From positions 1-64,000 of the forward strand of contig CAJWSW010000005.1 of assembly GCA_913046035.1 (NCBI GenBank): DNA of 64,000 nt, in the 5' to 3' direction. How positions within the stretch are numbered: the first letter of the stretch is position 1; each line of letters starts with the position of its first letter. Below the pieces are notes generated by a model that made no database searches, had not been told where the DNA came from, and was given only the letters and a program-made list of their open reading frames with translations. Shown here piece after piece: positions 47,877 to 57,588 of this stretch. Position numbers and translations under genes: made by a program. The stretch comes from an uncultured Alphaproteobacteria bacterium (GTDB taxonomy: Bacteria > Pseudomonadota > Alphaproteobacteria > MPNO01 > UBA830).

Positions 47877-50258
47877 TCAGATCTTGCCAAGCGCTCCAAG
47901 AACGATTTCTGGTGTGATTGGCTGTTCGGTAACTCTGCCATCTGTCAGAGGTTTTATTGCATTATTTACGGCGTTCATTACCACGCCCGGTGCTGCGCCA
48001 GTGCCCGACTCGCCGGCCCCTTTAGCCCCTAATTCAGACTCACTCGTCGGCGTTTGAATGTGGTCGATTTCTATATCAGGCATTTCAGACATCATTGGTG
48101 TTACATAATCCGCCATCGTGCCGTTCTGTAGTTGACCGTAGTCGTCGTAAATGCAGTGCTCGTATAGTGCCCCGCCCAAACCCTGCACGCAGCCTCCGCG
48201 GATCTGTTCGTCGGCAAGCTGTTGATTAATAATGCGGCCACAATCTTCCACAACCCAGTGTTTTAAGTGCCTAATCCAACCGGTATCCACATCCACCTCA
48301 ACGTATGCCCCGTGGATGCCATTGGTATAGATATAAGGCGAATCCTGCAGTCGATAGCGCCGTGTGTGCGATAGCACGGGTTGGTAATTATTCGGCAGCT
48401 CACCTAGTTGGAAATGACCAATGCGTCCGATCTCAGAGAGCGGAATACGTGGTTCATTTGATCCGTCATTGACGACGTGCCCATCTACGATATCTAGTTC
48501 ATTAGGGTCGGCCTGAAGTAATATCCCGGCCATGTGAAGGATCTCGCGACGCAAGTCGAGTGCAGCCTGGTAGGTAGCTTCACCGCCGATAGCTGTTGCA
48601 CGGGATGCATAAGTTCCACCGCCATAAGGGGTGGCGTCCGTGTCACCTGAAATCGCGCGAACGTGATCCATCGAACATCCGATAGCGGCCGCTGCAATTT
48701 GCTCCATAACGGTATCGACGCCCTGACCTTGATCCGTGACGCCAAGAGCGACGATAACGCCGCCCGAAGGCTCTAATTTAACTGTGGTGGCGTCCTGTGC
48801 TGCAATGCGAGCGCCGCCGGCACCATAATAGCCAACTGGGCTAGGCGCCGTTCCCTTGATAAAGCCGGCGACGCCTATCCCACGGTATATGCCTTTTTTT
48901 CGCAATTCTGTCTGTTCGGAAAGCAAATCTTCGTATGCCATAAGCCCGTACAGTTTTTCTAGGCAGGCTTGATGCGAGAGATCCTTCATCGGTATACCTG
49001 ATCCGATCGGCCGCGGGTAGGAGTCGTCTTCCATTATGTTTTTTCGCCGGATCTCGAAAGGATCGAGGCCTGTGACATCGGCGGCCCAGTCCATCATGAA
49101 TTCACCCACCGAGATGCCGATTGGATGTCCAACCGCGCGATATTGTGAGGTGGGCACTGCGTTCAGGTAAACCACCTGTGCGCGGGCTCTATAATTCGGG
49201 TGTTTGTAGGGACCGAAGCTAATGTTGAGAATTTGATTGGCTTCAAAAACGGAGGTGCGGGGATACTGAGAATAGGCGCCTACGCCGGAGAGGTCATCGA
49301 TTTCGGCGGCAATCATGGTACCGTCGTTCATGATACCAATTTTAGCCTTCACTCTGTTCTCGCGGGCGTGGATATCAGACAAAAATGACTCCAGCCGGTC
49401 AGCTACGAACTTCACCGGTCGACCAAGTTGTATAGCTGCCGCTGTAGCCGCAATCTCGTCGCCGAAGGTATGAATTTTTAGCCCAAATGAGCCGCCTACA
49501 TCAGGTGCGACGATGCGCACATTGTGTTCTGGCACGCCCAATGTTTGAGCAAACACCGTCTCTATCATGTGCGGGCACTGGCTAGATGTGTGTATGGTCA
49601 GTTGCTCGGTGCCTTTATCGTACTCGCATAGCACGATGCGAGGCTCAAGGCTGACAGCCGTATGGCGTCCAAAATAGAATGTCTCTTCAAGTACGTGGTC
49701 AGCTTCTTCAAAAGCTTTATCTACATCGCCGGAGCCGAGGGTGTGTTCCCACGCTTTATTATCGCCCAGGTTGGCATGAATTACAGGTGATCCAGGATCG
49801 AGGGCTGTTTCTTTGTTGATGACGACCGGAAGTTCTTCATATTCGACAACGACCAACTCCCCGGCATCCTCTGCCTGTGCACGGGTCTCAGCGATGACCA
49901 TAACAACCGGCTCACCGTGCCAGCAAACCCGGTCGACTGCCATCGGATGTTGTGGCTCGGCCTTCATGTTTTCGAAAACCTTCAGTGTGCCAACCCAGGG
50001 GCCTGTGCACATCTCGGCGAGCTCACTTCCCGTCATTACCAGTTTAACGCCCGAGGCATCTTTTGCAGCCTCTACATCGATGTTCAGTATTTTGGCGTGT
50101 GCATAAGGGCTGCGGACGAAGGCCGCATGCAGTGTCCTGGGCGGCGTGATATCATCTGTGTAGCGTCCTCGACCAGCCACCGCGCGTTTTGCACGCGACC
50201 GTGGGAGGGTGCGTCCTATATAAGAATTCGGCCGGTCATACGGATGAATAAAGCCCAT
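47877..50258 (-). CDS. Molybdenum hydroxylase large subunit (CoxL/XDH-like)
   Basis: KRAVAGRGRYTDDI; PDVGGSFGLKI; SQYRAVGHPIG; GAKGAGESGTGAAPG. Confidence 0.94.
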   Translation of the reverse strand: MGFIHPYDRPNSYIGRTLPRSRAKRAVAGRGRYTDDITPPRTLHAAFVRSPYAHAKILNIDVEAAKDASGVKLVMTGSELAEMCTGPWVGTLKVFENMKAEPQHPMAVDRVCWHGEPVVMVIAETRAQAEDAGELVVVEYEELPVVINKETALDPGSPVIHANLGDNKAWEHTLGSGDVDKAFEEADHVLEETFYFGRHTAVSLEPRIVLCEYDKGTEQLTIHTSSQCPHMIETVFAQTLGVPEHNVRIVAPDVGGSFGLKIHTFGDEIAATAAAIQLGRPVKFVADRLESFLSDIHARENRVKAKIGIMNDGTMIAAEIDDLSGVGAYSQYPRTSVFEANQILNISFGPYKHPNYRARAQVVYLNAVPTSQYRAVGHPIGISVGEFMMDWAADVTGLDPFEIRRKNIMEDDSYPRPIGSGIPMKDLSHQACLEKLYGLMAYEDLLSEQTELRKKGIYRGIGVAGFIKGTAPSPVGYYGAGGARIAAQDATTVKLEPSGGVIVALGVTDQGQGVDTVMEQIAAAAIGCSMDHVRAISGDTDATPYGGGTYASRATAIGGEATYQAALDLRREILHMAGILLQADPNELDIVDGHVVNDGSNEPRIPLSEIGRIGHFQLGELPNNYQPVLSHTRRYRLQDSPYIYTNGIHGAYVEVDVDTGWIRHLKHWVVEDCGRIINQQLADEQIRGGCVQGLGGALYEHCIYDDYGQLQNGTMADYVTPMMSEMPDIEIDHIQTPTSESELGAKGAGESGTGAAPGVVMNAVNNAIKPLTDGRVTEQPITPEIVLGALGKI

Positions 50259-50263
50259 CGAAT

Positions 50264-50746
50264 TCAGCCTCCCAGTCGTTCGTTATTAATCGACTCAATG
50301 GCATCGACTATAGCGTGGTAGCCTGTGCACCTGCAGTAGTTTCCTGACATGTACTCGCGTATATCGTCGCGGCTCATTTCAGTCTTTTGCGCCAATAATT
50401 CGGCAGCCGTCATAAGCATTCCGGGTGTGCAGTAGCCGCATTGCAATGCATTCCGTTCGACGAATTTTTCCTGAAGATCCGAGATCTCGCCCGTATCTGT
50501 TATCCCTTCAATGGTAAGGACCTCGCATCCATCGGCCTGGGCTGCCAACAGTAAGCAGCCGCGAACAACATCACCATCAACCCGCACTGAGCATGCGCCA
50601 CACACTCCGTGTTCGCAGCCCAGATGTGATCCTGTAAAACCCAGCTCTGTGCGGATAAAATCCACAAGGTGTGTGCGAACTGGGATGGTCTTCGAGACTG
50701 CCTCGCCGTTAACTGTCATATTAACGGTGATCATTTCTTCGCTCAT
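50264..50746 (-). CDS. Molybdenum hydroxylase 2Fe-2S small subunit (CoxS-like)
   Basis: CEHGVCGACSVRVDG; LQCGYCTPGMLMTAAEL; GNYCRCTGYHAI. Confidence 0.95.
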   Translation of the reverse strand: MSEEMITVNMTVNGEAVSKTIPVRTHLVDFIRTELGFTGSHLGCEHGVCGACSVRVDGDVVRGCLLLAAQADGCEVLTIEGITDTGEISDLQEKFVERNALQCGYCTPGMLMTAAELLAQKTEMSRDDIREYMSGNYCRCTGYHAIVDAIESINNERLGG

Positions 50747-51615
50747 AATGTGCCTCCCGCTCTCGAAACCGCGGTATCCATCGCGCGCCCAGTCAAGACT
50801 TTCTGCAAGTGTAGTTTCATGGCGGCTGATCCGTTCAGGTTAGCCATTGGGTCGAGATCATTTTCAAGCGCTGCAGAAACTGCATCCTTTGTTTCTTCAG
50901 ACCAGGCGTGCCCATTAAGAGCTGCGATAGCATGTTCGCCGATCACCGGCCGATCTTCGCTCGCGAAATAAACGAGACGCATGTCGTCGATGGTTTCACC
51001 GGTAACCTTGCCATACGCACATATGCCAGCGATCGCGTAATCCCCATGTCGTCGAGAAAGTTCCATAAACACGGATACATTGTCTTTCTTCTGGGACGGA
51101 AAACGGATTTCAACCAGTAATTCATTTTCTGCCCGCGCTGTTTCATAGAGGCCATGAAAAAATTGCTCAGCCGGTATCTCGCGCTTACCACCGCTATTTT
51201 GGACTACTAAAGTTGCGCCAAGTGCAAGAGCACAAGCAGGCATTTCAGCGGCCGGATCGGAAAGAGCTATACTCCCGCCAATCGTGCCTCGATTACGGAT
51301 AGCGACGTGGGCTACGTAGGGCATTGCTTCGGTAACCAACGGCAGATGGGCCGAAACAATATCCGAATTTAGAACTTCGACATGACGTGTTAAAGCTCCA
51401 ATAACGACTGTGTCACCATCCAGTGAAATTCCCTTGAGCTCATTTAACCGATTAATATCAATAAGAATCTCAGGCTGCGAAAGACGCATATTTAGCGTGG
51501 GCATGAGGCTCTGCCCGCCTGCAAGAATGCGAGCATCGTCTCCGTGTTTATCAAGAAGTTCCAGCGCATGTTCGACGCTGTCTGCACGTACGTAAGAAAA
51601 TTTCGGCGCCTTCAA
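50743..51615 (-). CDS. Molybdenum hydroxylase FAD-binding medium subunit (CoxM-like)
   Basis: ARILAGGQSLMPTLNMRLSQPEILIDINRL; IRNRGTIGGSIALSDPAAEMPA. Confidence 0.94.
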   Translation of the reverse strand: MKAPKFSYVRADSVEHALELLDKHGDDARILAGGQSLMPTLNMRLSQPEILIDINRLNELKGISLDGDTVVIGALTRHVEVLNSDIVSAHLPLVTEAMPYVAHVAIRNRGTIGGSIALSDPAAEMPACALALGATLVVQNSGGKREIPAEQFFHGLYETARAENELLVEIRFPSQKKDNVSVFMELSRRHGDYAIAGICAYGKVTGETIDDMRLVYFASEDRPVIGEHAIAALNGHAWSEETKDAVSAALENDLDPMANLNGSAAMKLHLQKVLTGRAMDTAVSRAGGTL

Positions 51616-51776
51616 GGCTACCTCCTCATTTAAGTCTCACTCACTCAAAACCTTTTAACGAATGTCACACCTAGCTGGTCGTAATTCAAGAGGGGTTAAC
51701 GCATAGCACTCCTCTTGATCTGCAACGCAGGCGCTGTGACAATCCCGACCAGGATAGCATAAAGAGGCTTAGAACG

Positions 51777-52676
51777 GTGGAGTTAAAAAAACATAATAGG
51801 TATGAGTATTCGCCCATTTCCGAAAGACCAGACTACAACTGGCCCGAAGGTAAGCGGATTGCGGTTTATTTTGCGTTAAATATAGAGCATTTCAGTTTTG
51901 GGGAAGGACTCGGTCACACGCCGACTAACCCGGGTACTCAGCCAGACGTGCGGAACTTTGCCTGGCGCGATTACGGTCTCAGAGTTGGAATTTGGCGAGT
52001 GTTCGATCTTTTCGACGATCTAAGTCTGCCGATGTGCCATTTGATGAATACATCGGTCTACGATTATGCGCCCCAAATCCCTCACAAAATTCGCGAACGT
52101 GGTGACGAATTTGTCGGTCATGGTATAACTAATTCAGAGGAGCAGGGCGCGTACCCCAAAGACGAAGAGGCCAAACTCATTGGCCATGCGACGGCGGCGT
52201 TTCGAAAACACGAAGGAGAAGGCCCCGGCGGATGGATGGGCCCCTGGATCTCCGAAAGCGCACACACGCCTGATCTTTTGCATGCTAATGGTTACCGTTA
52301 CATCATGGATTGGTCTGCCGATGACCAGCCGTTCTGGATGTCGACGGAAACCGGACCTATTTTGTCTATCCCATATCACATTGAAATCAATGATTCTCCG
52401 GCGCAACTTAGCCGACGCCATACGTCTGATGAATTTACCCGAATGGTTACAGCGCATTTTGACGAGCAGATGCGACAGTGTGAAAAACAACCCTTAATTT
52501 TCAGCCTTGCGATGCACACGTTTGTGGTTGGTCAACCCTATCGGTTAGCTGGCTTGCGTGACATCCTGGCCCATATTGTAAATCATCCAGAAATGGAGAA
52601 AATTTGGTTCTGCCGCCCAAGGGATATTCATAAGCATGTAACCGGCTTGCCAGCAGGGACCGTCCCGGGAAGTTAA
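51777..52676 (+). CDS. Polysaccharide-deacetylase/PuuE-like hydrolase
   Basis: GKRIAVYFALNIEHFSFGEG...FAWRDYGLRVGIWRVFDLFDDLSLPMCHLMN; GDEFVGHGITNSE. Confidence 0.85.
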   Translation: MELKKHNRYEYSPISERPDYNWPEGKRIAVYFALNIEHFSFGEGLGHTPTNPGTQPDVRNFAWRDYGLRVGIWRVFDLFDDLSLPMCHLMNTSVYDYAPQIPHKIRERGDEFVGHGITNSEEQGAYPKDEEAKLIGHATAAFRKHEGEGPGGWMGPWISESAHTPDLLHANGYRYIMDWSADDQPFWMSTETGPILSIPYHIEINDSPAQLSRRHTSDEFTRMVTAHFDEQMRQCEKQPLIFSLAMHTFVVGQPYRLAGLRDILAHIVNHPEMEKIWFCRPRDIHKHVTGLPAGTVPGS

Positions 52677-52819
52677 CTTCTGCGGCATTTACTTAAAATA
52701 TTAGCCTACAACCCTAGTTCAAAAACGCACAGGGAGACCCCGGATCCTTGCGGGTTGTCAGCACTTTTCACGCTTGGTTTCATACACTAGTGTTTGAGCA
52801 ATTATAGAGGGAGTGTTTT

Positions 52820-53647
52820 GTGCCAAAGGTTCTTTCTGAGGAGCAGATAAAACATTACCGGGAAAACGGGTATCTTGGCCAAATGGATGGTATTGCCCCC
52901 ACAGAAGCACGAGCGATGCTTGCTGATCTTACTGCGTTCACAGAAACACACGGAATATCTGCCGGGCAGTTGCAGATGAAGGGCCATCTATGTTTTCGGC
53001 GGTCGTACGAACTCACTTTTAATGATCGAATACTTGATGTCGTCGAAGACTTGATTGGTCCTAACCTAATGGCCTTTGCGTCGCGATTTTGGATAAAAGG
53101 CGCGCGGGATAAATCGTTCGTTTCATGGCACCAAGATTCTGCATATTTTGGGCTCGAGCCGCATGAGCTTGTGACTGTTTGGTTGGCGATCACGGATGCG
53201 ACGCCTGAGATGGGTTGCATGAAGGTTATCCCCGGTTCACATCGTGGGAAATCCTATACGCACGAGGAAACTTTCGCGGAAAATAATTTGCTTGCCCGCG
53301 GACAAGTGATCCATGGAGTACGTAATGATGACGCCGTTTACTTGCCGCTTAAACAGGGTCAATTTTCGTGTCACCACGAGCGAATCCTTCACGCGTCGGA
53401 CCCTAACGAGACCGAAGTCGATCGTATCGGTCTCGCGGTCTTTTTCATTCCAACCCACGTGAAATCGACAATAGGTCGACGCACAGCGTATTTGGTGCGG
53501 GGTGTCGATGATTTTGGTCACTGGGATAAAGATCCGGTACCGCAGAGCCGACTGGATACCGGAGTTATAGAGCATGTTCGAGCCGCCGGAGAACGCTACA
53601 TTGATCCCAAATATCGACAGGAAGCGGACCTCTCTGAAAAAAGGTAA
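52820..53647 (+). CDS. Phytanoyl-CoA dioxygenase (PhyH) family protein
   Basis: FVSWHQDSAYFG (HxD); MGCMKVIPGSHRGKSYTHE; HHERILHASDPNETEVDRIGLAVFF. Confidence 0.9.
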   Translation: MPKVLSEEQIKHYRENGYLGQMDGIAPTEARAMLADLTAFTETHGISAGQLQMKGHLCFRRSYELTFNDRILDVVEDLIGPNLMAFASRFWIKGARDKSFVSWHQDSAYFGLEPHELVTVWLAITDATPEMGCMKVIPGSHRGKSYTHEETFAENNLLARGQVIHGVRNDDAVYLPLKQGQFSCHHERILHASDPNETEVDRIGLAVFFIPTHVKSTIGRRTAYLVRGVDDFGHWDKDPVPQSRLDTGVIEHVRAAGERYIDPKYRQEADLSEKR

Positions 53648-53653
53648 GGTTGA

Positions 53654-54850
53654 CTAAATTACCCCATCTTTTTCCAACGCTGCTATGTCCTCCTCGCTGT
53701 ATCCGTACCGCTGCAGCATATCGATTGTGTGCTCGCCATACTCTGGCGCCGGAGATACCATACCGGCATCATGGCGGTTAGGCGTTCGGGATAGATGCAT
53801 TGGCTGGCCTACCACCTCAATTTCACCCCGCACCGGGGACACCACCCTTCGCGCGATCCCGCTATGGATAATTTGCGGGTCGGCGAATACCTGATCCATT
53901 GAATAAATTGGACCACACGGCACACGGGCGTTATTTAATGCCTCGATCCAGTGGTTTGAGGTTTGCTGGGTAGTTGCTCGTTCGATCTCAACGATAAGCT
54001 CCGCGCGATGTTTTACTCGTGCATCGAATGTTGCGTACTTCGGATCATCGATAAGCGCATCGAGCCCGGTTGTTTTGCAAAACGCTCTCCAGTGCGCGGG
54101 CATTGGAGCGATGTTTATGAAACCATCCTGTGTCCGGAATGCTCCCATTGGCGCGATGGTCGGGTGATGATTGCCCTGTTGCGGCGGCACCTCGCGGTCA
54201 ACTAGCCAACGCGCTGCCTGAAAATCAAGCAGAAAAATCATAGCCTCAAGAAGCGACGTTTGCACCCATTGTCCCTCTCCAGAGCGCTCACGTTCTAAAA
54301 GCGCAAGCGCAATGCCATTGGCGCATAGTATGCCGGCGGTCATGTCACTAATCGCCGCGCCAGAGCGCATAGGTCCTTCGCCGGGTACGCCTGTCACCAT
54401 CATGTGGCCGCCCATACCCTGGGCAATTTGATCGAGACACGGCCGTTCGGCATATGGGCCGTCTTGGCCGAATCCCGAAATACTGGCGTAGACGATGCGG
54501 GGGTTAATGGCCTTTAATGTATCGTAATCGACCTGAAGACGATGTTTTACTCCCGGGCGCATGTTCTCAACAACCACGTCTGCTTCTTTCGTCATATGGT
54601 AGAAGACTTGCTTGCCATTGTCGGATTTTAGATCCAACGTCATAGACTTTTTGTTACGGTGCAGATTTTGGAAATCAGGTCCGTGACGTCGACCGAGATC
54701 GACATCTGCATCCGCGCCAGGGCTTTCAATTTTGACTACGTCGGCACCCCAATCTGCTAATTGGCGCACAGCGGTGGGTCCTGAGCGAGCACGCGTGAGA
54801 TCGAGGACTTTTATTTGGGACAGGACTTGTCCCTGGCAATCATATGTCAT
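53654..54850 (-). CDS. CaiB/BaiF family CoA-transferase
   Basis: KVLDLTRARSGPTAVRQLADWGADVVKIESPGADAD; LRPGVKHRL-type motif; YASISGFGQDGPYAERPCLDQIAQGMGG. Confidence 0.93.
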   Translation of the reverse strand: MTYDCQGQVLSQIKVLDLTRARSGPTAVRQLADWGADVVKIESPGADADVDLGRRHGPDFQNLHRNKKSMTLDLKSDNGKQVFYHMTKEADVVVENMRPGVKHRLQVDYDTLKAINPRIVYASISGFGQDGPYAERPCLDQIAQGMGGHMMVTGVPGEGPMRSGAAISDMTAGILCANGIALALLERERSGEGQWVQTSLLEAMIFLLDFQAARWLVDREVPPQQGNHHPTIAPMGAFRTQDGFINIAPMPAHWRAFCKTTGLDALIDDPKYATFDARVKHRAELIVEIERATTQQTSNHWIEALNNARVPCGPIYSMDQVFADPQIIHSGIARRVVSPVRGEIEVVGQPMHLSRTPNRHDAGMVSPAPEYGEHTIDMLQRYGYSEEDIAALEKDGVI

Positions 54851-54885
54851 TCTGTTTTTCCGGTATCGGCATGTGTAATTATGAT

Positions 54886-54900
54886 GTTTATCGGATAAAC
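54886..54900. promoter_or_regulatory. Palindrome in divergent promoter region, candidate operator
   Basis: GTTTATC-G-GATAAAC (7-1-7) between divergent CaiB and MFS genes. Confidence 0.35.
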
Positions 54901-54934
54901 CATCTCATATGAATGGTTTCTTCGCGGTAAATTT

Positions 54935-56170
54935 TTGATCAAACACGATATCAGTTTCGGCTGGCGGATAGAAACGCCTATCTATGCCACGGCTTTCTTT
55001 GCCGGCAATGTTTTCCCGATGATGCACGTCCTGATGCCGCTATGGGCACTGGAATTGACCAACTCTGCGTTGATAATCGGCATCATAATTTCATGCCGTC
55101 AGATCTTGCCTATATTTTTATCAATCCACGGCGGCGCTCTCCTTGATCGCTTCGGCCCCCGTAACGTAATTATTTGGATGGGGCTTGTTGGCGGCTTGTG
55201 TACCGGAATGTTTCCGGTACTCCATTTTATCTGGGCTGCAATGTTGTTGCAGATTGTCACCGGTTTTGCCGAGACTACAAATTGGATTGGTGTCCAAAGT
55301 GCGGTTGGCACAATGTTGAAAGGAAAGCCTGTTTATGCCGGGCGAATGACAGCAGCGGCGCGTTTAGGCGGCACTATTGGGCCAGTTTTGGTAGGTGTAA
55401 TGTGGGACACATTTGGCCCCTATGGCGGGTTTCTATTTCTATCATCATGGATCGCTTGTGGAGCCCTGACGGCGTCTTTTTTACCACGTCATTCGGCGCA
55501 AGATCTCGCATCAGATACATCGGCGGGAGTTAGATCTGAGAAAAAGGGGCTTGGCTTGATGGTTAAGGTATCTGACTACCGCAATACAATGCGCCTCTTA
55601 GCAACGTCGGCAATCGCGCTGGTTATAATGGCGACCTTTGTGCGCCAGACCGGGTCGGGTGTGCAGTCGTCCTTCTATGGCGTTTGGTTGAGCGAGGAAT
55701 TAGGTCTCACAGGAACTACAATTGGTTTCCTTATTGGGTTCGGTAACTTGGTTTCGGCAGTGTCCGCACTCACAATAGGTCCCCTGACAAAACGAGTTGC
55801 CGACTACTGGTTGCTACTTTGTATGGTCGGTTTCGCCATTGTCGGTGTCGCGCTGACGCCAATGTTGGAAGGGTTGTTGCTGCTGTCTTTTGCAATTGGT
55901 TTACGCGGCGTGGGTCAAGGTTTGAACCTACCGCTTATGATTTCTATTGCCGCCCGCTTCGTTGGGCCCAAAATCCAAGGTAGGGTCGCTGCACTTCGTA
56001 TATCATTTAATCGGCTTGGGTCGGCTTTGTTTCCAATTGGAATGGGGGCGCTGGCTGAGGCTATAGGATTGGAGGCATCATTTTATGTAATTGGATTATT
56101 CGGCATCGTCCTAATCGGCGGTTTAGCAGTTTGGGTTTTCCGCTCCAAAGATAAATTTCTGGTGCTTTGA
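54935..56170 (+). CDS. MFS transporter
   Basis: IHGGALLDRFGPRNVIIWMGLVGGLCTGMFPVL; about 12 TM segments. Confidence 0.9.
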   Translation: MIKHDISFGWRIETPIYATAFFAGNVFPMMHVLMPLWALELTNSALIIGIIISCRQILPIFLSIHGGALLDRFGPRNVIIWMGLVGGLCTGMFPVLHFIWAAMLLQIVTGFAETTNWIGVQSAVGTMLKGKPVYAGRMTAAARLGGTIGPVLVGVMWDTFGPYGGFLFLSSWIACGALTASFLPRHSAQDLASDTSAGVRSEKKGLGLMVKVSDYRNTMRLLATSAIALVIMATFVRQTGSGVQSSFYGVWLSEELGLTGTTIGFLIGFGNLVSAVSALTIGPLTKRVADYWLLLCMVGFAIVGVALTPMLEGLLLLSFAIGLRGVGQGLNLPLMISIAARFVGPKIQGRVAALRISFNRLGSALFPIGMGALAEAIGLEASFYVIGLFGIVLIGGLAVWVFRSKDKFLVL

Positions 56171-56228
56171 ACTTTCCTCAACTTGGACCCTACCACTCGA
56201 CTGTATCAGTTGGTCGTCGTTTCAGCTT

Positions 56229-57512
56229 TTATTCTCTGGCGAGTTTTGTTCCATAGCTTTTGAAGACAACTAATAAGCCGGTGGCCATAAAACATGCGAT
56301 CCCGGCTGTCACGAAAATCGGGCCATAGCTCAAAATGGCATCTCTTGCTTCTCCCGCTCCGTAGGCCGCGGCTGCGGCACCAAGTTGATGGGAGGCAAAA
56401 ATCCAGGAAAATGCGATAGGGCCATCAATTTTTCCAAAGAAACTGGCACTTAAACGTGCGGTCGGAGGGATGGTTGCTATAAAGTCGAACCCAAAAAATA
56501 TCGCCCATAATGAAAGTGAGAAGGCGTCTAATGAGCTATAGGGCAGATAAACGAGTGACAAACCACGAAAACCATAATAGATAGCCAGCAGGTTGTAATT
56601 GTTGAACCGGTCAGTCAGCCAACCTGAACTGGTAGCGCCGAGAAAGTTGAAGACGCCCATAAGTGCCAAGTAGGAGGACGCTACAACGATCCCAATGTTT
56701 ATATCGGCACAGAAAGGAATAAAGTGCTGAGAAATTAGCCCGTTGGAGGTCAGGCCGCAGATAAAAAAAGTCGAGGCGAGCAACCAGAAACCAGGGTGTT
56801 TAGCAGATGAGGTCAGTACGCTGAGGCTTTTTGAAAAAGGATTTTCTCTCCCAACAGGCTGTTCGTCGTTGGAATTTTTTTCTCCCCCATATGAGCAGAG
56901 ACCCAACTCTGACGGCCAGTTTCTGCCAAATAATAAAAAAAGAACAATGCAGATAAAACAACCAATAGAAGGCGGATAAACGCCGTATCGCCAGCCGTGT
57001 GTTTCCACAATCCATGCAATCAATGGAATAAGAACCAGTTGACCAGCAGCAAAGGCGGAAGCCAGTATTCCAAGGACTAATCCACGCCGTTGATCAAACC
57101 ACCTGGTCGCAAGTGTAGCTGCGAAGCCAAGCCCCAACACTCCACTGGACAGGCCCAAGAAAAACCCAATCCCGACTAGAAGGTGCCATTTTTCGAAAGC
57201 AAGATTGAGCGTGGCTAGCCCAAGGATCACCAGCCCTCCGGAAACCACAACAACTTTTGTGAGGCCAATAATTGCCATTAACGCGGCTCCGAAAGGAGCA
57301 GCCAGAGCAACGGTTAAAAAAAGAACACCGATAGCCAAGGAGACGTCCCCGATCGACCAGCCAAGATCTTTTGTGATCTCGACCATTAATATCCCCGGTG
57401 TCGCCAGTGACGCCGATGAAAAGAAGATCACTAAAAAAGCGATTGCAGCCATAAACCAACTGAAATGAATACCCATCTGGTCAAGGAATTTTTTCATATG
57501 CGTAGCAAACAT
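56229..57512 (-). CDS. MFS transporter
   Basis: SASLATPGILMVEITKDLGWSIGDVSLAIGVLFLTVALAAPFGAALMA; SGWLTDRFNNYNLL. Confidence 0.9.
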   Translation of the reverse strand: MFATHMKKFLDQMGIHFSWFMAAIAFLVIFFSSASLATPGILMVEITKDLGWSIGDVSLAIGVLFLTVALAAPFGAALMAIIGLTKVVVVSGGLVILGLATLNLAFEKWHLLVGIGFFLGLSSGVLGLGFAATLATRWFDQRRGLVLGILASAFAAGQLVLIPLIAWIVETHGWRYGVYPPSIGCFICIVLFLLFGRNWPSELGLCSYGGEKNSNDEQPVGRENPFSKSLSVLTSSAKHPGFWLLASTFFICGLTSNGLISQHFIPFCADINIGIVVASSYLALMGVFNFLGATSSGWLTDRFNNYNLLAIYYGFRGLSLVYLPYSSLDAFSLSLWAIFFGFDFIATIPPTARLSASFFGKIDGPIAFSWIFASHQLGAAAAAYGAGEARDAILSYGPIFVTAGIACFMATGLLVVFKSYGTKLARE

Positions 57513-57588
57513 ATTCAGTCCTTTTCAGCAGCCGCGATGGCAAGTTCACCGATGTAAATATCGATGGGCGATGACGGATATACCGGTT

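Noticed and set aside
52784-52793. ACACTAGTGT palindrome upstream of the PhyH gene
   Set aside because: 10-bp palindromes are expected dozens of times in 64 kb by chance.
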